64,000 bases of DNA from JACCTH01 sp963761985 (GCA_963761985.1 CAVXIT010000001.1:1-64000); one strand, 5' to 3'; numbered from the stretch's first letter, positions 36,537-45,795 are shown. Translations and numbers: made by a program. The notes: generated from the sequence alone by a model not told the origin.

Positions 36537-36565
36537 TCGAGCATCGGCGAAACAGCCATCTGACT

Positions 36566-36638
36566 TGAGGGGATCAGCCCTCAGGTAAGAGCGCGGGAAA
36601 CAAGATCACAATGCCAAAGGTCTGATCCCGGGGATCAG
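36566..36638 (-). terminator. Two hairpins after lysS
   Basis: On the minus strand downstream of the lysS stop there are two dyads sharing GGATCAG: 36622-36638 (CTGATCCC around one G) and 36566-36583 (6-base stem, loop GATCAG). They are followed by no strong T-run. They may limit read-through into the GGDEF gene. Confidence 0.45.
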
Positions 36639-36644
36639 CACGGA

Positions 36645-38051
36645 CTATTCGGGTCGGAGCGTGGGGAACAGGATTACGTCCCGAATATGGGTGGTCCCGG
36701 TGATGAGCATGACTAGTCGGTCGACCCCAATCCCGAGGCCCCCGGTAGGGGGTAACCCGTACTCCAGGGCACGGATGTAATCCTCGTCAACCGGGTGCGC
36801 CTCGTCGTCCCCGGCCTGACGAGCCGCCTCCTGCTGGACGAATCGGGCTCGCTGGTCTATTGGATCGGTCAGCTCCGAGAAGGCGTTGGCGTACTCTGCT
36901 CCGGCGATCACCAATTCGAAGCGTTCCGTCAGCCCGACCTCATCCCGATGCTTGCGGGCTAGAGGCGAGATCTCTTCGGGGTAATCAACAACAAAAGTCG
37001 GCTCCCAAATGGCCGGTTCCACCAGCTCCTCGTACAACTCGGCAATCAGTCGCCCCACCCCCCAACTGGGTTGAGTCTCGAGCCCTCGCCCGGCCGCCAA
37101 ACCTCGCAGCTGTTCAGAGCTTGACTCGATGCTCACCTGTTCTCCGACCGCCTGGGAAACGAGTTCCGTCATGGATGCACGCCGAAAGGGCGGCGAGAGA
37201 TCAAGCGGCTTGCCTTCGAACTCGATCGACGTAACGCCCGCGACTGCTTTGACACAAGCCACGATCACTTCTTCGACCAGGTTCATCACATCGCCGTAGT
37301 CGGCGAGCGCCTGATAAGCCTCGAGCATCGTGAACTCAGGGTTGTGGGTGGAGTCGATTCCTTCGTTCCGAAACACCTTGCCAATTTCGAAAACCCGCTC
37401 CAGACCTCCGACCACCAGCCGCTTGAGATAGAGCTCGAGTGAGATCCGCAGCTTCATGTCGAGGTCAAGGGCTTCGTGGTGCGAATGGAACGGTCGCGCG
37501 TTGGCGCCTGTGGCTTCGAGCAGAAGAACCGGAGTCTCCACTTCGACAAAACCGCGCTGCAGAAACTGGGAACGCAGTTCGGCGATCACTGTGGACCGCG
37601 CCTTCGCCAACGCAATCGCCTCATCATTGATGATCAAATCCAGGTAGCGCTGACGGGACCGAGCCTCGATATCGGTGAGCCCGTGCCACTTGTCAGGGAG
37701 CGGCCGCGTGATCTTGGCCAGCAAGACAAGCGAGTCGAGCCGAACCGTCAACTCTCCTTTGCGGGTAGTGATCACCTCCCCCGATCCCCCTAGCCAGTCA
37801 CCCAGGTCGAGGGCCTCGGCGAGCGCGAACTGATCCCCGTCGAGATGAGCGGTGTCGGCAAGTAGTTGGATCCGGCCCGAGTCGTCGCGGATCGTTAGAA
37901 AGATCAGCTTGCCGAAAGAGCGGCGGAGCAAAACCCGACCGGCGATCGAGACCGCGTCCCCGGTTTCGGCACCGGGCGCAAGACCGTCATATGTCCTCTT
38001 GAGATCTCCGGCAAGCGCGGTGCGCTCGAATCGATAGGGGACTTCGGTCAC
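36645..38051 (-). CDS. lysS: Lysyl-tRNA synthetase (class II)
   Basis: This 468-residue enzyme charges tRNA-Lys. It has an N-terminal OB-fold (about 30-135, with GRVLLRRSFGKLIFLTIRDDSGRIQ) and a class II core: motif 1 near FVEVETPVL, motif 2 RVFEIGKVFRNEGID, and motif 3 GLGIGVDRLVMLITG. The length is a little below the usual 490-500. The ATG overlaps the coaX end by 4 bases. Confidence 0.97.
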   Translation of the reverse strand: MTEVPYRFERTALAGDLKRTYDGLAPGAETGDAVSIAGRVLLRRSFGKLIFLTIRDDSGRIQLLADTAHLDGDQFALAEALDLGDWLGGSGEVITTRKGELTVRLDSLVLLAKITRPLPDKWHGLTDIEARSRQRYLDLIINDEAIALAKARSTVIAELRSQFLQRGFVEVETPVLLLEATGANARPFHSHHEALDLDMKLRISLELYLKRLVVGGLERVFEIGKVFRNEGIDSTHNPEFTMLEAYQALADYGDVMNLVEEVIVACVKAVAGVTSIEFEGKPLDLSPPFRRASMTELVSQAVGEQVSIESSSEQLRGLAAGRGLETQPSWGVGRLIAELYEELVEPAIWEPTFVVDYPEEISPLARKHRDEVGLTERFELVIAGAEYANAFSELTDPIDQRARFVQQEAARQAGDDEAHPVDEDYIRALEYGLPPTGGLGIGVDRLVMLITGTTHIRDVILFPTLRPE

Positions 38052-38809
38052 GGGCCAAGGTTAAGGGCGAAGATCTCTGCCAAACCGACAAGGGTGAGAT
38101 CCGGCTCGATTGAGTCCACCGCGGTCGAATGACCTATCACCACTGGAGCGAGGCCACCGGTGGCAACCGCAGGGCATCTCTCCTCGATCGTGGCTCGGAT
38201 CCGGGTGACCAGACCGTCGACCAACCCGGCGTAACCGAAGATCAAGCCGCTCTGAATGGCTTCCACTGTCGATCGTCCAACCGGGCTCCGCGGCGGATTG
38301 AGCTCCACCCGGCGCAGTGCCGACGTATGGGTAACCAGCGCGTCGGCCGAAACCTCAAGGCCAGGAGCGATGGCGCCGCCGCGATAGGAGCCATCAGCCG
38401 CAACCAGGTCGACGGTGGTTGCGGTGCCAAAGTCGACGACGATCACGGGAGGGCCGAGGAGGCGAACGGCGCCGATCGCGTTGGCAACCCGATCGGCACC
38501 GACCTCGCGAGGATTGTCGACGTTGAGCGGAATACCGGTCTTGGTGCCCGGCCCAACAACCACCAGGGTCCCGTCGACCAGAGCCTCCATCGCCTCCCGC
38601 CAGGCCTCGGTGCGCGGTGGCACGACCGAAGAGAGGCACCCCCCGGTTACGTCTCCGCCATATTCGGCGAGCATCGATCGGAGCAGGAGCCGGGACTCGT
38701 CGGCCGTTCGTTCTCGATCTGTCGAGATCCGCCACCGATGGACGACGCGGTCACCGTCCCACAGTCCAACAACCGTGGTGGTGTTGCCGACGTCTATCAG
38801 TAAGAGCAT
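38048..38809 (-). CDS. coaX: Type III pantothenate kinase
   Basis: This 253-residue enzyme phosphorylates pantothenate, the first committed step to coenzyme A. It has LLIDVGNTTTVVGLWDG at the start, DFGTATTVDLV near residue 126 and GAIAPGLEVSADAL near residue 150, which is the type III pattern. It follows panC by a one-base overlap and overlaps lysS. In Mycobacterium panD lies between panC and coaX, but here it is missing from that place. Confidence 0.95.
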   Translation of the reverse strand: MLLLIDVGNTTTVVGLWDGDRVVHRWRISTDRERTADESRLLLRSMLAEYGGDVTGGCLSSVVPPRTEAWREAMEALVDGTLVVVGPGTKTGIPLNVDNPREVGADRVANAIGAVRLLGPPVIVVDFGTATTVDLVAADGSYRGGAIAPGLEVSADALVTHTSALRRVELNPPRSPVGRSTVEAIQSGLIFGYAGLVDGLVTRIRATIEERCPAVATGGLAPVVIGHSTAVDSIEPDLTLVGLAEIFALNLGP

Positions 38810-39693
38810 CAGGCGTAAAGCCGGCTCGGAACCGAAAGCCTGATCCCGCGATCCCCCACCACGTTTCCTGCCACCAGATCGAAAGCAACATTGTCGATCA
38901 GGCGCACTCGCCCAACCTGCGCGGCTAGGGCCAGAAAGGAGGGTCGATCTAGCTGATCGATCGGCTGGGCGGTGTCCTGAGCTGCGAGAGTTATGTACTC
39001 GAACTCCACTCCGGGCGCGGCTGCTCGCACCGCAGCGGTGAGAGCGGCCGCTGAGTAGGTGCCCGTCTCGGCGAGGTCAGCTGCGGCGAACAATCCTCTG
39101 CTAAGGAGGAGTGCGACAGGTCGATCGTCGGGACCCAGGTAGACGTTGCGGCTGGAAAGCGCGAGCCCATCGGCTTCCCGCACAGTCGGCCGTCCGATAA
39201 CTGTCACGGGAAAGGAAAGGTCGAGCACCAACCTCCGCACGACGGCGAGTTGTTGGGCGTCCTTCCGGCCAAAGAAGGCCAAGTCGGGCTGCAGACCCGC
39301 GAAGAGTTTGGCAACGACTGTGGCCACGCCGGCGAAGTGACCCGGGCGGCGCGGTCCTTCGAGATGGTCGGCCACGCTGGCCACTTCGACTCGGGTCAGC
39401 GGGGCAACGGAATACATCTCGTCCATCGATGGCGCGAACAGGAGATCGACACCCTGTTCGGAGGCGATGTCGAGGTCGCGCTCGAGGTCGCGGGGATAAC
39501 GATCGAGATCGGCCGGGTCGTTGAACTGCAATGGGTTGACGAACAGCGAAACCACCACCGTTTCACTTGCAGACCGGGCAGCCGCCATCAGCGCAGAGTG
39601 GCCCTCGTGCAAAAATCCCATCGTGGGTACGAGGCCCATCCGTCCCTGGACGCGGCTCCGAGTCTCGAGGAACGTCCGCGTGATCTCGGTCAT
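38809..39693 (-). CDS. panC: Pantothenate synthetase
   Basis: This 294-residue enzyme joins pantoate to beta-alanine using ATP. It has the nucleotide-binding PTMGFLHEGHSALM (HxGH-type), FGRKDAQQLAVVRRLV (KDxQQ) and the late LSSRNVYLGPDDR. The length is typical. It overlaps the DUF2520 gene by 4 bases and coaX by one base. Confidence 0.96.
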   Translation of the reverse strand: MTEITRTFLETRSRVQGRMGLVPTMGFLHEGHSALMAAARSASETVVVSLFVNPLQFNDPADLDRYPRDLERDLDIASEQGVDLLFAPSMDEMYSVAPLTRVEVASVADHLEGPRRPGHFAGVATVVAKLFAGLQPDLAFFGRKDAQQLAVVRRLVLDLSFPVTVIGRPTVREADGLALSSRNVYLGPDDRPVALLLSRGLFAAADLAETGTYSAAALTAAVRAAAPGVEFEYITLAAQDTAQPIDQLDRPSFLALAAQVGRVRLIDNVAFDLVAGNVVGDRGIRLSVPSRLYA

Positions 39694-40475
39694 GGTTCAT
39701 CCAGGTTGGAAGGGAGCTCGACCCCCGCAGTGATCGCGGTGGCCTTCGCCAGGAGCTCAAACTGTTGGCCGAGGCCGAGGCGCTGCGCGGCCCGGAACTG
39801 TGCAGCGACCGTTGCCCAGTCACCGCGAGCAATCGGTCCGGTCAATGCGCTCTGCGGGCCAATGGCAAAGGCGTTGTCAAGGATCTCGATGCTCAAGGGT
39901 GCTGCGGCCGCAAACGGCACTCCGGCGTCCTTCAGTAGCCGTTCGGCGAGGTCGAGAGCAGCCAGCAGAAAGTTCGAGGCGGCTGAGGCACCGGCGTGAT
40001 AGGAAGGCTTGGCTGAATCGGCAAGGTCGAAGTCGGTCATGCCCAACTCGTCGGCCAGACCACCGAGCCGCCGGCGCAACTCGCCACCAGCAGTCACGCC
40101 CACCCAGGATCCGGTCAGCGCCGCAGCGCCCGTGTTCGGATCGGGAAATGTCTGCAAGGGATGAAAAGAGCCGACGTCCCACCCCAACTCCACGAGTGGC
40201 TGCAGAGGCTCGAGCGTGGTGGCGCCGGAGAGATGAACCGCCGCCCCTGGTGGGTGCTTCTCGCCGACGCTGGCGGCGGCAGCGGCGATGTCGGCATCGC
40301 GAGTGGCGATGATGACCAGGTCCGCATTCGGCCATGCTCCGTTGACGACTGGAAAGGGCAGATCCCAACGCACCGGCGACCGAGCGACCATCCCGACCAC
40401 CTGGTGCCCGACGGCTGCCGCCGCCAGGGCCAGCGCTCCCCCGGCTCTCCCCGGGCCGACGAGCAAAATTCTCAT
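39690..40475 (-). CDS. Rossmann-like / DUF2520 protein
   Basis: From the ATG at 40475 this protein has about 261 residues. It has an N-terminal NAD(P)-type fold (RILLVGPGRAGGALALAAAAVGH with a GxGxxG-like loop) and a C-terminal helical DUF2520 domain beginning near AKPSYHAGASAASNFLLAALDLAERLL. The architecture resembles ketopantoate or pyrroline-carboxylate reductases. In mycobacteria the homologue lies in the same place next to panC, so a role in pantothenate synthesis is often guessed but not shown. A GTG at 40496 overlapping the folK-fusion stop is an alternative start. Confidence 0.85.
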   Translation of the reverse strand: MRILLVGPGRAGGALALAAAAVGHQVVGMVARSPVRWDLPFPVVNGAWPNADLVIIATRDADIAAAAASVGEKHPPGAAVHLSGATTLEPLQPLVELGWDVGSFHPLQTFPDPNTGAAALTGSWVGVTAGGELRRRLGGLADELGMTDFDLADSAKPSYHAGASAASNFLLAALDLAERLLKDAGVPFAAAAPLSIEILDNAFAIGPQSALTGPIARGDWATVAAQFRAAQRLGLGQQFELLAKATAITAGVELPSNLDEP

Positions 40476-40492
40476 TTCAACGGCCTCATGCC

Positions 40493-41434
40493 TCACCAAA
40501 GGCCGGGGATAAGCCTCCCGCGAACCTGGCTGCGGTAATCGTCATAAGCCGGATAGACAATACGGAGCCGCTTCTCCTCAAATCCAGCCTTGAACCAAAA
40601 GAAGACTGCGGTTATTAACGCCACGAACGCCGCCCACCCCGAGCCCACCAGGGTGGCGACGCCCGTAAACAGGAGGACTATGCCGGCGTACATTGGATGG
40701 CGGACATAGCGGTAGACCCCGCGCTCGGCCAGCCGACCTTGGCGTGGCGTGGGAAACGGCGTGAAGGCCTCACCGAGCGCGGCGGCGGCGGCGAGCATCA
40801 GGTAGAGGGCCAGGGCGGTGGGGACCAGTCCAAGCCACCGCCATCCCGCCGGCCAGCTACCGAATCCAATGAGTGCGATCCCGAAGACTGCAAACAATCC
40901 CGCCTGCGCAATTACCCACTGGGTTCCCCGGTCAAGGAACTGAACTGGATCGTCGCGCCAATCCTTGGCGATCCGCAGCGCACGCTGATCGACCAGGGTG
41001 CGGAGGTGATCGGCCGCCCTCCCCTCATCGAGCTGCGCGTCGGGCCAAACCTCGGCCAGAGGGGCGACGACAAATCGGCGGAGATGGGCGCGAGGGTGGG
41101 GCAATGTCAGCTCTGGCGTGTCGGAGGTTGCACCTTGCACCGTGATCAAATCGAGATCGAGGGTGCGCGGACCCCAGCGCTCGTCCCGAACCCGGCCACC
41201 CTCGGCTTCAATCTCGAGCAGTCTCGCCAGTAGCGCCTCGGGCGAAGCATTTGTTTCGAGCAGGGCAATGGCGTTGAGAAACTCGTCCTGGGCGGGTCCC
41301 CCGATCGGCTCAGTCAGGTAAAGGGACGAGACCGCGGTGATGGGATAAGCCTCTCCCAAACGCTGGAGAGCGAAACGAAGAGTCCCGAGACGATCGCCCA
41401 GATTGGAACCAAGGCCGATCGCCGCTCTAGCCAT
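40493..41434 (-). CDS. folK: FolK fused to an isoprenylcysteine methyltransferase-like membrane domain
   Basis: This 313-residue protein is in one clean frame. Residues 1-155 are hydroxymethyl-dihydropterin pyrophosphokinase: IGLGSNLGDRLGTL, the GPRTLDLDLI metal-binding motif and LPHPRAHLRRFVVAPLAEV. Residues about 170-313 have three to four hydrophobic helices and the ICMT/phospholipid-methyltransferase pattern: YRYVRHPMYAGIVLLF and FEEKRLRIVYPAYDDYRSQVRGRLIP. The kinase makes the pterin diphosphate for FolP. The second domain would methylate a lipid or isoprenyl group at the membrane. No such fusion is familiar to me. The gene order (folB, folK, DUF2520) is standard, so it is the resident folK. 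Confidence 0.85.
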   Translation of the reverse strand: MARAAIGLGSNLGDRLGTLRFALQRLGEAYPITAVSSLYLTEPIGGPAQDEFLNAIALLETNASPEALLARLLEIEAEGGRVRDERWGPRTLDLDLITVQGATSDTPELTLPHPRAHLRRFVVAPLAEVWPDAQLDEGRAADHLRTLVDQRALRIAKDWRDDPVQFLDRGTQWVIAQAGLFAVFGIALIGFGSWPAGWRWLGLVPTALALYLMLAAAAALGEAFTPFPTPRQGRLAERGVYRYVRHPMYAGIVLLFTGVATLVGSGWAAFVALITAVFFWFKAGFEEKRLRIVYPAYDDYRSQVRGRLIPGLW

Positions 41435-41454
41435 TCAAGCCTACGTCATTAGGG

Positions 41455-41835
41455 CTATTGACGCTGCCTGGTGATTGTCACGGACACATCGGCGAACTCG
41501 GCCCGGATGGGAGCGTCAGGTTTGTGGATCGTGACAGCTACCGCGTTGACACGATTGAACTCGAAAGCGGTTTCGGCGACACGTTGGGCAACCCGCTCGA
41601 TCAGGTTCCAACGTTCCTCCGCCACGACTGCCTGCACTCGCTCCGTGAAGGACCCGTAATCCACCGTGTCGTCGATTGAGTCGGACTGTCCCGCGCTGGC
41701 CAAGTCGACTGTGAGATCGACATCGATCACAAAACGCTGGCCAATTTGCTTCTCTTCGGCCAGCACACCGTGGTGGGCAAAGACCTCGAGTCCCCTAATT
41801 TGAATCGAATCGTGTCTGATGAGGTCCGGCGGCAT
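41455..41835 (-). CDS. folB: Dihydroneopterin aldolase
   Basis: This 126-residue enzyme cleaves dihydroneopterin to the hydroxymethyl pterin used by FolK. The family stretch RGLEVFAHHGVLAEEKQIGQRFVIDVDL opens it. The DDTVDYGSFTERV and KPDAPIRAEFADVSVTITR stretches are typical. It is 19 bases upstream of the folK fusion and directly after the phosphatase-like gene. Confidence 0.95.
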   Translation of the reverse strand: MPPDLIRHDSIQIRGLEVFAHHGVLAEEKQIGQRFVIDVDLTVDLASAGQSDSIDDTVDYGSFTERVQAVVAEERWNLIERVAQRVAETAFEFNRVNAVAVTIHKPDAPIRAEFADVSVTITRQRQ

Positions 41836-41838
41836 TGC

Positions 41839-42282
41839 CTAGCTCGGGACCAACGCCCGTGCTTCGGGACCTAGAGGTCGGCGCAAAATCTCCTCGACCA
41901 GGGCGACGGCCATGATCGGTTGGTTGACGATTCCAGACCACACCAGATAGCCGGCGAGAAAACCTGCCAGGTCATCGTCAATCGTTTCGCCATGGACCAA
42001 CACGCGAGCGGTGGGATCTTCGAGCGCTTCGTGCAGCGCTTCAAACACTTTCACCGCGTCTGTGGGGCTCGGGCGGAGCGGGATCGAGACGTGGCGGGCG
42101 TTGAGGCCTGCTTCTCGATATGCGGCCAAGTTCTGATTGCCCGGGAGGATCGTGAGGATCGAAGTGACTTGCGCCCCGCGCTTCAACCAGTTGATTTCCT
42201 CTTCCCGACGTATCTTCCTGTGCTGGAAACCGTGACCACCGATGCGTTCTGAAACAGCGAGGCGGTCGGCGATTACCCACAT
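41839..42282 (-). CDS. Phosphatase-fold protein without catalytic cysteine, in the folate operon
   Basis: This protein of about 147 residues has the outline of a dual-specificity phosphatase: NWLKRGAQVTSILTILPGN, then HVSIPLRPSPTDAVKVFEALHEAL, then the P-loop position VLVHGETIDDDLAGFLAGYLVWSG. In true phosphatases that loop reads HCxxGxxR. Here the Cys is Gly and the Arg is absent, so catalysis of that type is unlikely. The start is ATG 42282; a TTG at 42300 overlapping the folP stop would add six residues. The role is unknown. It sits between folP and folB, so it may act with them, for example on a phosphorylated pterin or as a regulator. Confidence 0.7.
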   Translation of the reverse strand: MWVIADRLAVSERIGGHGFQHRKIRREEEINWLKRGAQVTSILTILPGNQNLAAYREAGLNARHVSIPLRPSPTDAVKVFEALHEALEDPTARVLVHGETIDDDLAGFLAGYLVWSGIVNQPIMAVALVEEILRRPLGPEARALVPS

Positions 42283-42296
42283 GAAGCCGCGTGGTT

Positions 42297-43151
42297 TCAA
42301 GCCCGTATTGACGTTGACCCTTCCGACGGCCGCACGATAGCCATGGCGACCGCCAGTGCCTCCTTGCAAACGCGAACGTTGTGGACTCGAAGAATCGACG
42401 CCCCGCGTTCCCACGCCAAAGCCGCACTGACCGCGGTCGCGAAGTCGCGATCCGCGGCCACCTCATGACCCGTGAGGCGACCCAGGAAACCCTTGCGCGA
42501 AGTCCCGATCACCAGCGGATAGCCGAGGCGACGCAACTCTTCGAGCCGGTTCAGCAACTCCAGGTTGTGGTCCACGTTCTTCCCGAAGCCAATCCCGGGG
42601 TCAAGGCAGATCTGATCGCGCCCTACTCCGGCCTGCATGGCCCGGCGGGCGCGATCCACCAGAAACTCGCCCACCTCTCCGACCACTGAGTCGTAGCGAG
42701 GGCTGTCCTGCATCGTCTTGGGGTCACCTTTCATATGCATGAGGACCAGGCCAGCGCTATGGGCGGCAACTGCTTCCAGCAGGCTGGGATCCTCACCGGC
42801 GCGGACGTCGTTGACCACTGCGGCGCCAGCCCGCAAGGCCGCCGCGGCCACTTTCCCTTTGCTGGTGTCGATCGAAATCAGCTCATCGGCCAAACCCTCG
42901 ACCACCGGCAGCGTCCTTTCAATTTCGACCTCCGTGCTCACCTCGTCAGCATGCGGGCGAGTCGATTCCCCACCGATGTCGACAAGGTGGGCACCCTCCG
43001 CCAGCAAGTTGCGAGCGTGAGCGATCGCTGCCGCCGTGTCTTGCAATTGGCCGCCATCGCTGAATGAGTCAGGGGTGACGTTGACGATCCCCATCAAGAG
43101 TGGATCCGTTAAATCGAGCCGGCCCCGGGCTGTGAGCCAGCTACCGCCCAT
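42297..43151 (-). CDS. folP: Dihydropteroate synthase
   Basis: This 284-residue enzyme condenses pterin diphosphate with p-aminobenzoate and is the target of sulfonamides. It has LLMGIVNVTPDSFSDGG near residue 20, DIGGESTRP near residue 60, ISIDTSKGKVA, the phosphate loop with LDPGIGFGKN, and the late VIGTSRKGFLG. It overlaps folE by one base. Confidence 0.97.
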   Translation of the reverse strand: MGGSWLTARGRLDLTDPLLMGIVNVTPDSFSDGGQLQDTAAAIAHARNLLAEGAHLVDIGGESTRPHADEVSTEVEIERTLPVVEGLADELISIDTSKGKVAAAALRAGAAVVNDVRAGEDPSLLEAVAAHSAGLVLMHMKGDPKTMQDSPRYDSVVGEVGEFLVDRARRAMQAGVGRDQICLDPGIGFGKNVDHNLELLNRLEELRRLGYPLVIGTSRKGFLGRLTGHEVAADRDFATAVSAALAWERGASILRVHNVRVCKEALAVAMAIVRPSEGSTSIRA

Positions 43152-43738
43152 CAGCGAAGCAGAGCGATCGCCTCGGCTCTCGTCGCAGGGTTGCTGGCCA
43201 TCGTCCCGCGTACGGCGGAGGTCACGGTTACCGCCCCGGGTTTCTTGATTCCCCGCATGGTCATGCAGAGGTGTTCAGCTTCGACCACCACCAGTACTCC
43301 CAGGGGCTTGAGGCGTTCCATCAAGGTGTCGGCCACCTGGGCCGTGAGGCGCTCTTGCATTTGCGGTCGTCGGGCGAAACCTTCGACCAGCCGGGCAAGT
43401 TTGGACAATCCCGTCACCTGTCCGTTGGGAATGTAAGCCACGTGGGCCTTGCCGATGAAAGGCAAGAGATGGTGCTCACAGATCGTGTTGAACGCGATGT
43501 CCTTCACCATCACGATCTCCTGATAATGCTCCTCGCCGAAAAAGGCATCGACTTCATCCCCCGGATCGCGGTGGACGCCTTCGAACAGTTCGGCATACAT
43601 CCGGGCGACACGCTGCGGAGTTCCGACCAAGCCTTCTCGCTCGGGATCCTCGCCGATCGCGATGATGATCTGGCGAACTGCGTCCTCGATCGCTTCCAGA
43701 TCGACGGGGGTTGACCCGTCGTCCAACCCACCGGTCAC
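43151..43738 (-). CDS. folE: GTP cyclohydrolase I
   Basis: This 195-residue enzyme makes dihydroneopterin triphosphate from GTP, the first folate step. The zinc site CEHHLLPF with a later Cys in EHLCMTMRG, and IPNGQVTGLSKLARLVEGFARRPQMQERL are all present. The GTG start at 43738 lies one base from the ftsH stop, so it is likely in the ftsH transcript. Confidence 0.97.
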   Translation of the reverse strand: MTGGLDDGSTPVDLEAIEDAVRQIIIAIGEDPEREGLVGTPQRVARMYAELFEGVHRDPGDEVDAFFGEEHYQEIVMVKDIAFNTICEHHLLPFIGKAHVAYIPNGQVTGLSKLARLVEGFARRPQMQERLTAQVADTLMERLKPLGVLVVVEAEHLCMTMRGIKKPGAVTVTSAVRGTMASNPATRAEAIALLR

Positions 43739-43739
43739 T

Positions 43740-45731
43740 TCAGGAACCGGGGGCGTCGGCCGGCTTCATCCTCGGAAGCAAGACCCGCGGCTTCTTGGGT
43801 CCCGTCGCCGGTTGCGACTCCTCCGGAGCGGAGACGGCGGCCGCCTCGGGCCTGACCTCAGGCACCACCGCCTGGGGCGGGCGAATGCGAAGCTCGCCGT
43901 CGGGGGCATGCTCCCACTTGGGAACGTCGTGAAAGATTTCCGCCAGCTCCTCGGGACCGACAGTCTCGCGTTCGAGCAAGATTCCCACCATTCGCTCCAT
44001 CGCCTCCGTGTGGGTTTCCAGGATCGTCAGCGCCTCGTTGTGCGCCGCCTGGATCATGCCGCGCACTTCCTCGTCGATGAATGCGGCTACTTCGTCGGAG
44101 TAATCCTGCTGGCGGGCGTAGTCGCGCCCGAGGAAGACCTCGGCTCCACCCCGGCCGTACTGCATCGGACCGAGCTTGTCGCTCATGCCGTACTCCATCA
44201 CCATGCGGCGAGCGATCTGGGTTGCCTTCTCAATGTCGTTGGCCGCACCCGAGGTCGGATCGGAATAGATGAGCTCCTCGGCCGTGCGCCCTCCGAGCAA
44301 CATCGCGAGTTGGTCGACAAGCTCAGAACGCCGCACGAGATATTTGTCGTGGGTAGGGAGGGAAAGAGTGTGCCCGAGTGAGCGGCCTCGAGCCACGATG
44401 GTGAGTTTGTGCACCGGGTCAGCCATCGGCAACGCCCAGCCGACCAGCGCATGACCTGTCTCGTGATAGGCGATCAGCCGGCGCTCGTCGTCAGTCATGA
44501 CCTTGGTCTTCCGCTCGGGACCGGAGAGGACTCGATCGATGGCCTCTTCCATCTCCGACATCGTGATCAGGGTCTTGCGACGCCGCGCAGTGAGCAGCGC
44601 GGATTCATTGATCAGATTGGCGAGATCGGCGCCGGTGAAGCCGGGCGTGCGGCGTGCGAGCACGGCGAGGTCGACGTCGGTCCCTAGCGGCTTGCCCTTG
44701 GCGTGGACTTTCAGGATCGCCTCGCGGCCGACGATGTCGGGAGCGTCGATGACGACCTGGCGGTCGAAACGCCCGGGCCGCAGCAAAGCGGGATCCAGGA
44801 TGTCGGGACGGTTGGTCGCCGCGATCACGATGACGCCGTTGTTGGTGTCGAAGCCGTCCAGTTCAACCAGCAGCTGGTTGAGCGTCTGCTCGCGTTCGTC
44901 GTGCCCCCCTCCGAGACCAGCCCCGCGATGGCGGCCCACGGCGTCGATCTCGTCGATAAACACGATGGCCGGGGCGTGGCCTTTGGCCTGCTCGAAAAGG
45001 TCGCGCACCCGCGAGGCGCCGACGCCAACGAACATCTCGACAAAGTCGGACCCGGAGATCGAGAGGAAGGGAACTCCGGCCTCACCCGCTACCGCTCGAG
45101 CCAGGAGCGTTTTGCCGGTGCCGGGAGGACCGAAGAGCAGGACGCCTTTCGGGATCTTGGCGCCGAGTTGTCGATACTTGTCGGGGTTCTGGAGAAAGTC
45201 TTTGATCTCCTGCAATTCCTCGATCGGTTCGGTGAGCCCGGCGACGTCGTTGAAGGTGACCCGCGGCGATTCCTTGGAGAACATCCGGGCCTTGGCCTTG
45301 CCGAACTGCATCACCCGATTCCCGCTCCCCTGCATCTGCATGAAGATGAAGACCATGAACCCGAGGAGGAACACCCAGGGCAAAAGGCTGATGAGAATCG
45401 TGCCCAGCCCGTCAGGTTGATTGTTGACCTGGAAGAAGATTCCCTGATCCTGCAGTTGGCCGGTGAGCTCGCCTTCCCACCCGTCGGTGTAATCAGCAAT
45501 TACGTCGAAGCGATCGGCAGGAAGCGCCGAATCGGCGAGGCGGCCCTGGACCTGGTTGCTACGGGAGAGGATCTCCACTGCGACGATCGAATCCCGGTTC
45601 ACCTCGTCGAGGAAACGAGTAAGCGTGACCTCTTCGGGCTGGCCCCATTGGTCGAACCAGCGCTGGGCGAGCAACGCCATCGCGATGATGGCGATGGCGT
45701 AAATGGCGAGAGTGCGAAGAGAGCGATTCAT
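43740..45731 (-). CDS. ftsH: ATP-dependent zinc metalloprotease FtsH
   Basis: This 663-residue membrane AAA+ protease has two TM helices (about 5-25 and 110-130) around a periplasmic-side segment. The ATPase has FGPPGTGKTLLARAVAG, DEIDAVGR and the SRH ATNRPDILDPALLRPGRFDR. The zinc protease has HETGH (in AYHETGHAL) near residue 425. The C-terminus has an added Pro/Ala-rich tail. The HK gene lies 64 bases upstream. A second FtsH-like gene starts at 62755. Confidence 0.97.
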   Translation of the reverse strand: MNRSLRTLAIYAIAIIAMALLAQRWFDQWGQPEEVTLTRFLDEVNRDSIVAVEILSRSNQVQGRLADSALPADRFDVIADYTDGWEGELTGQLQDQGIFFQVNNQPDGLGTILISLLPWVFLLGFMVFIFMQMQGSGNRVMQFGKAKARMFSKESPRVTFNDVAGLTEPIEELQEIKDFLQNPDKYRQLGAKIPKGVLLFGPPGTGKTLLARAVAGEAGVPFLSISGSDFVEMFVGVGASRVRDLFEQAKGHAPAIVFIDEIDAVGRHRGAGLGGGHDEREQTLNQLLVELDGFDTNNGVIVIAATNRPDILDPALLRPGRFDRQVVIDAPDIVGREAILKVHAKGKPLGTDVDLAVLARRTPGFTGADLANLINESALLTARRRKTLITMSEMEEAIDRVLSGPERKTKVMTDDERRLIAYHETGHALVGWALPMADPVHKLTIVARGRSLGHTLSLPTHDKYLVRRSELVDQLAMLLGGRTAEELIYSDPTSGAANDIEKATQIARRMVMEYGMSDKLGPMQYGRGGAEVFLGRDYARQQDYSDEVAAFIDEEVRGMIQAAHNEALTILETHTEAMERMVGILLERETVGPEELAEIFHDVPKWEHAPDGELRIRPPQAVVPEVRPEAAAVSAPEESQPATGPKKPRVLLPRMKPADAPGS

Positions 45732-45795
45732 CGGGTTGGCTTGATGCTACGTGATGGTCGTTTCTAGGTGAACCCAGACCGTACGAGAACCCGGG

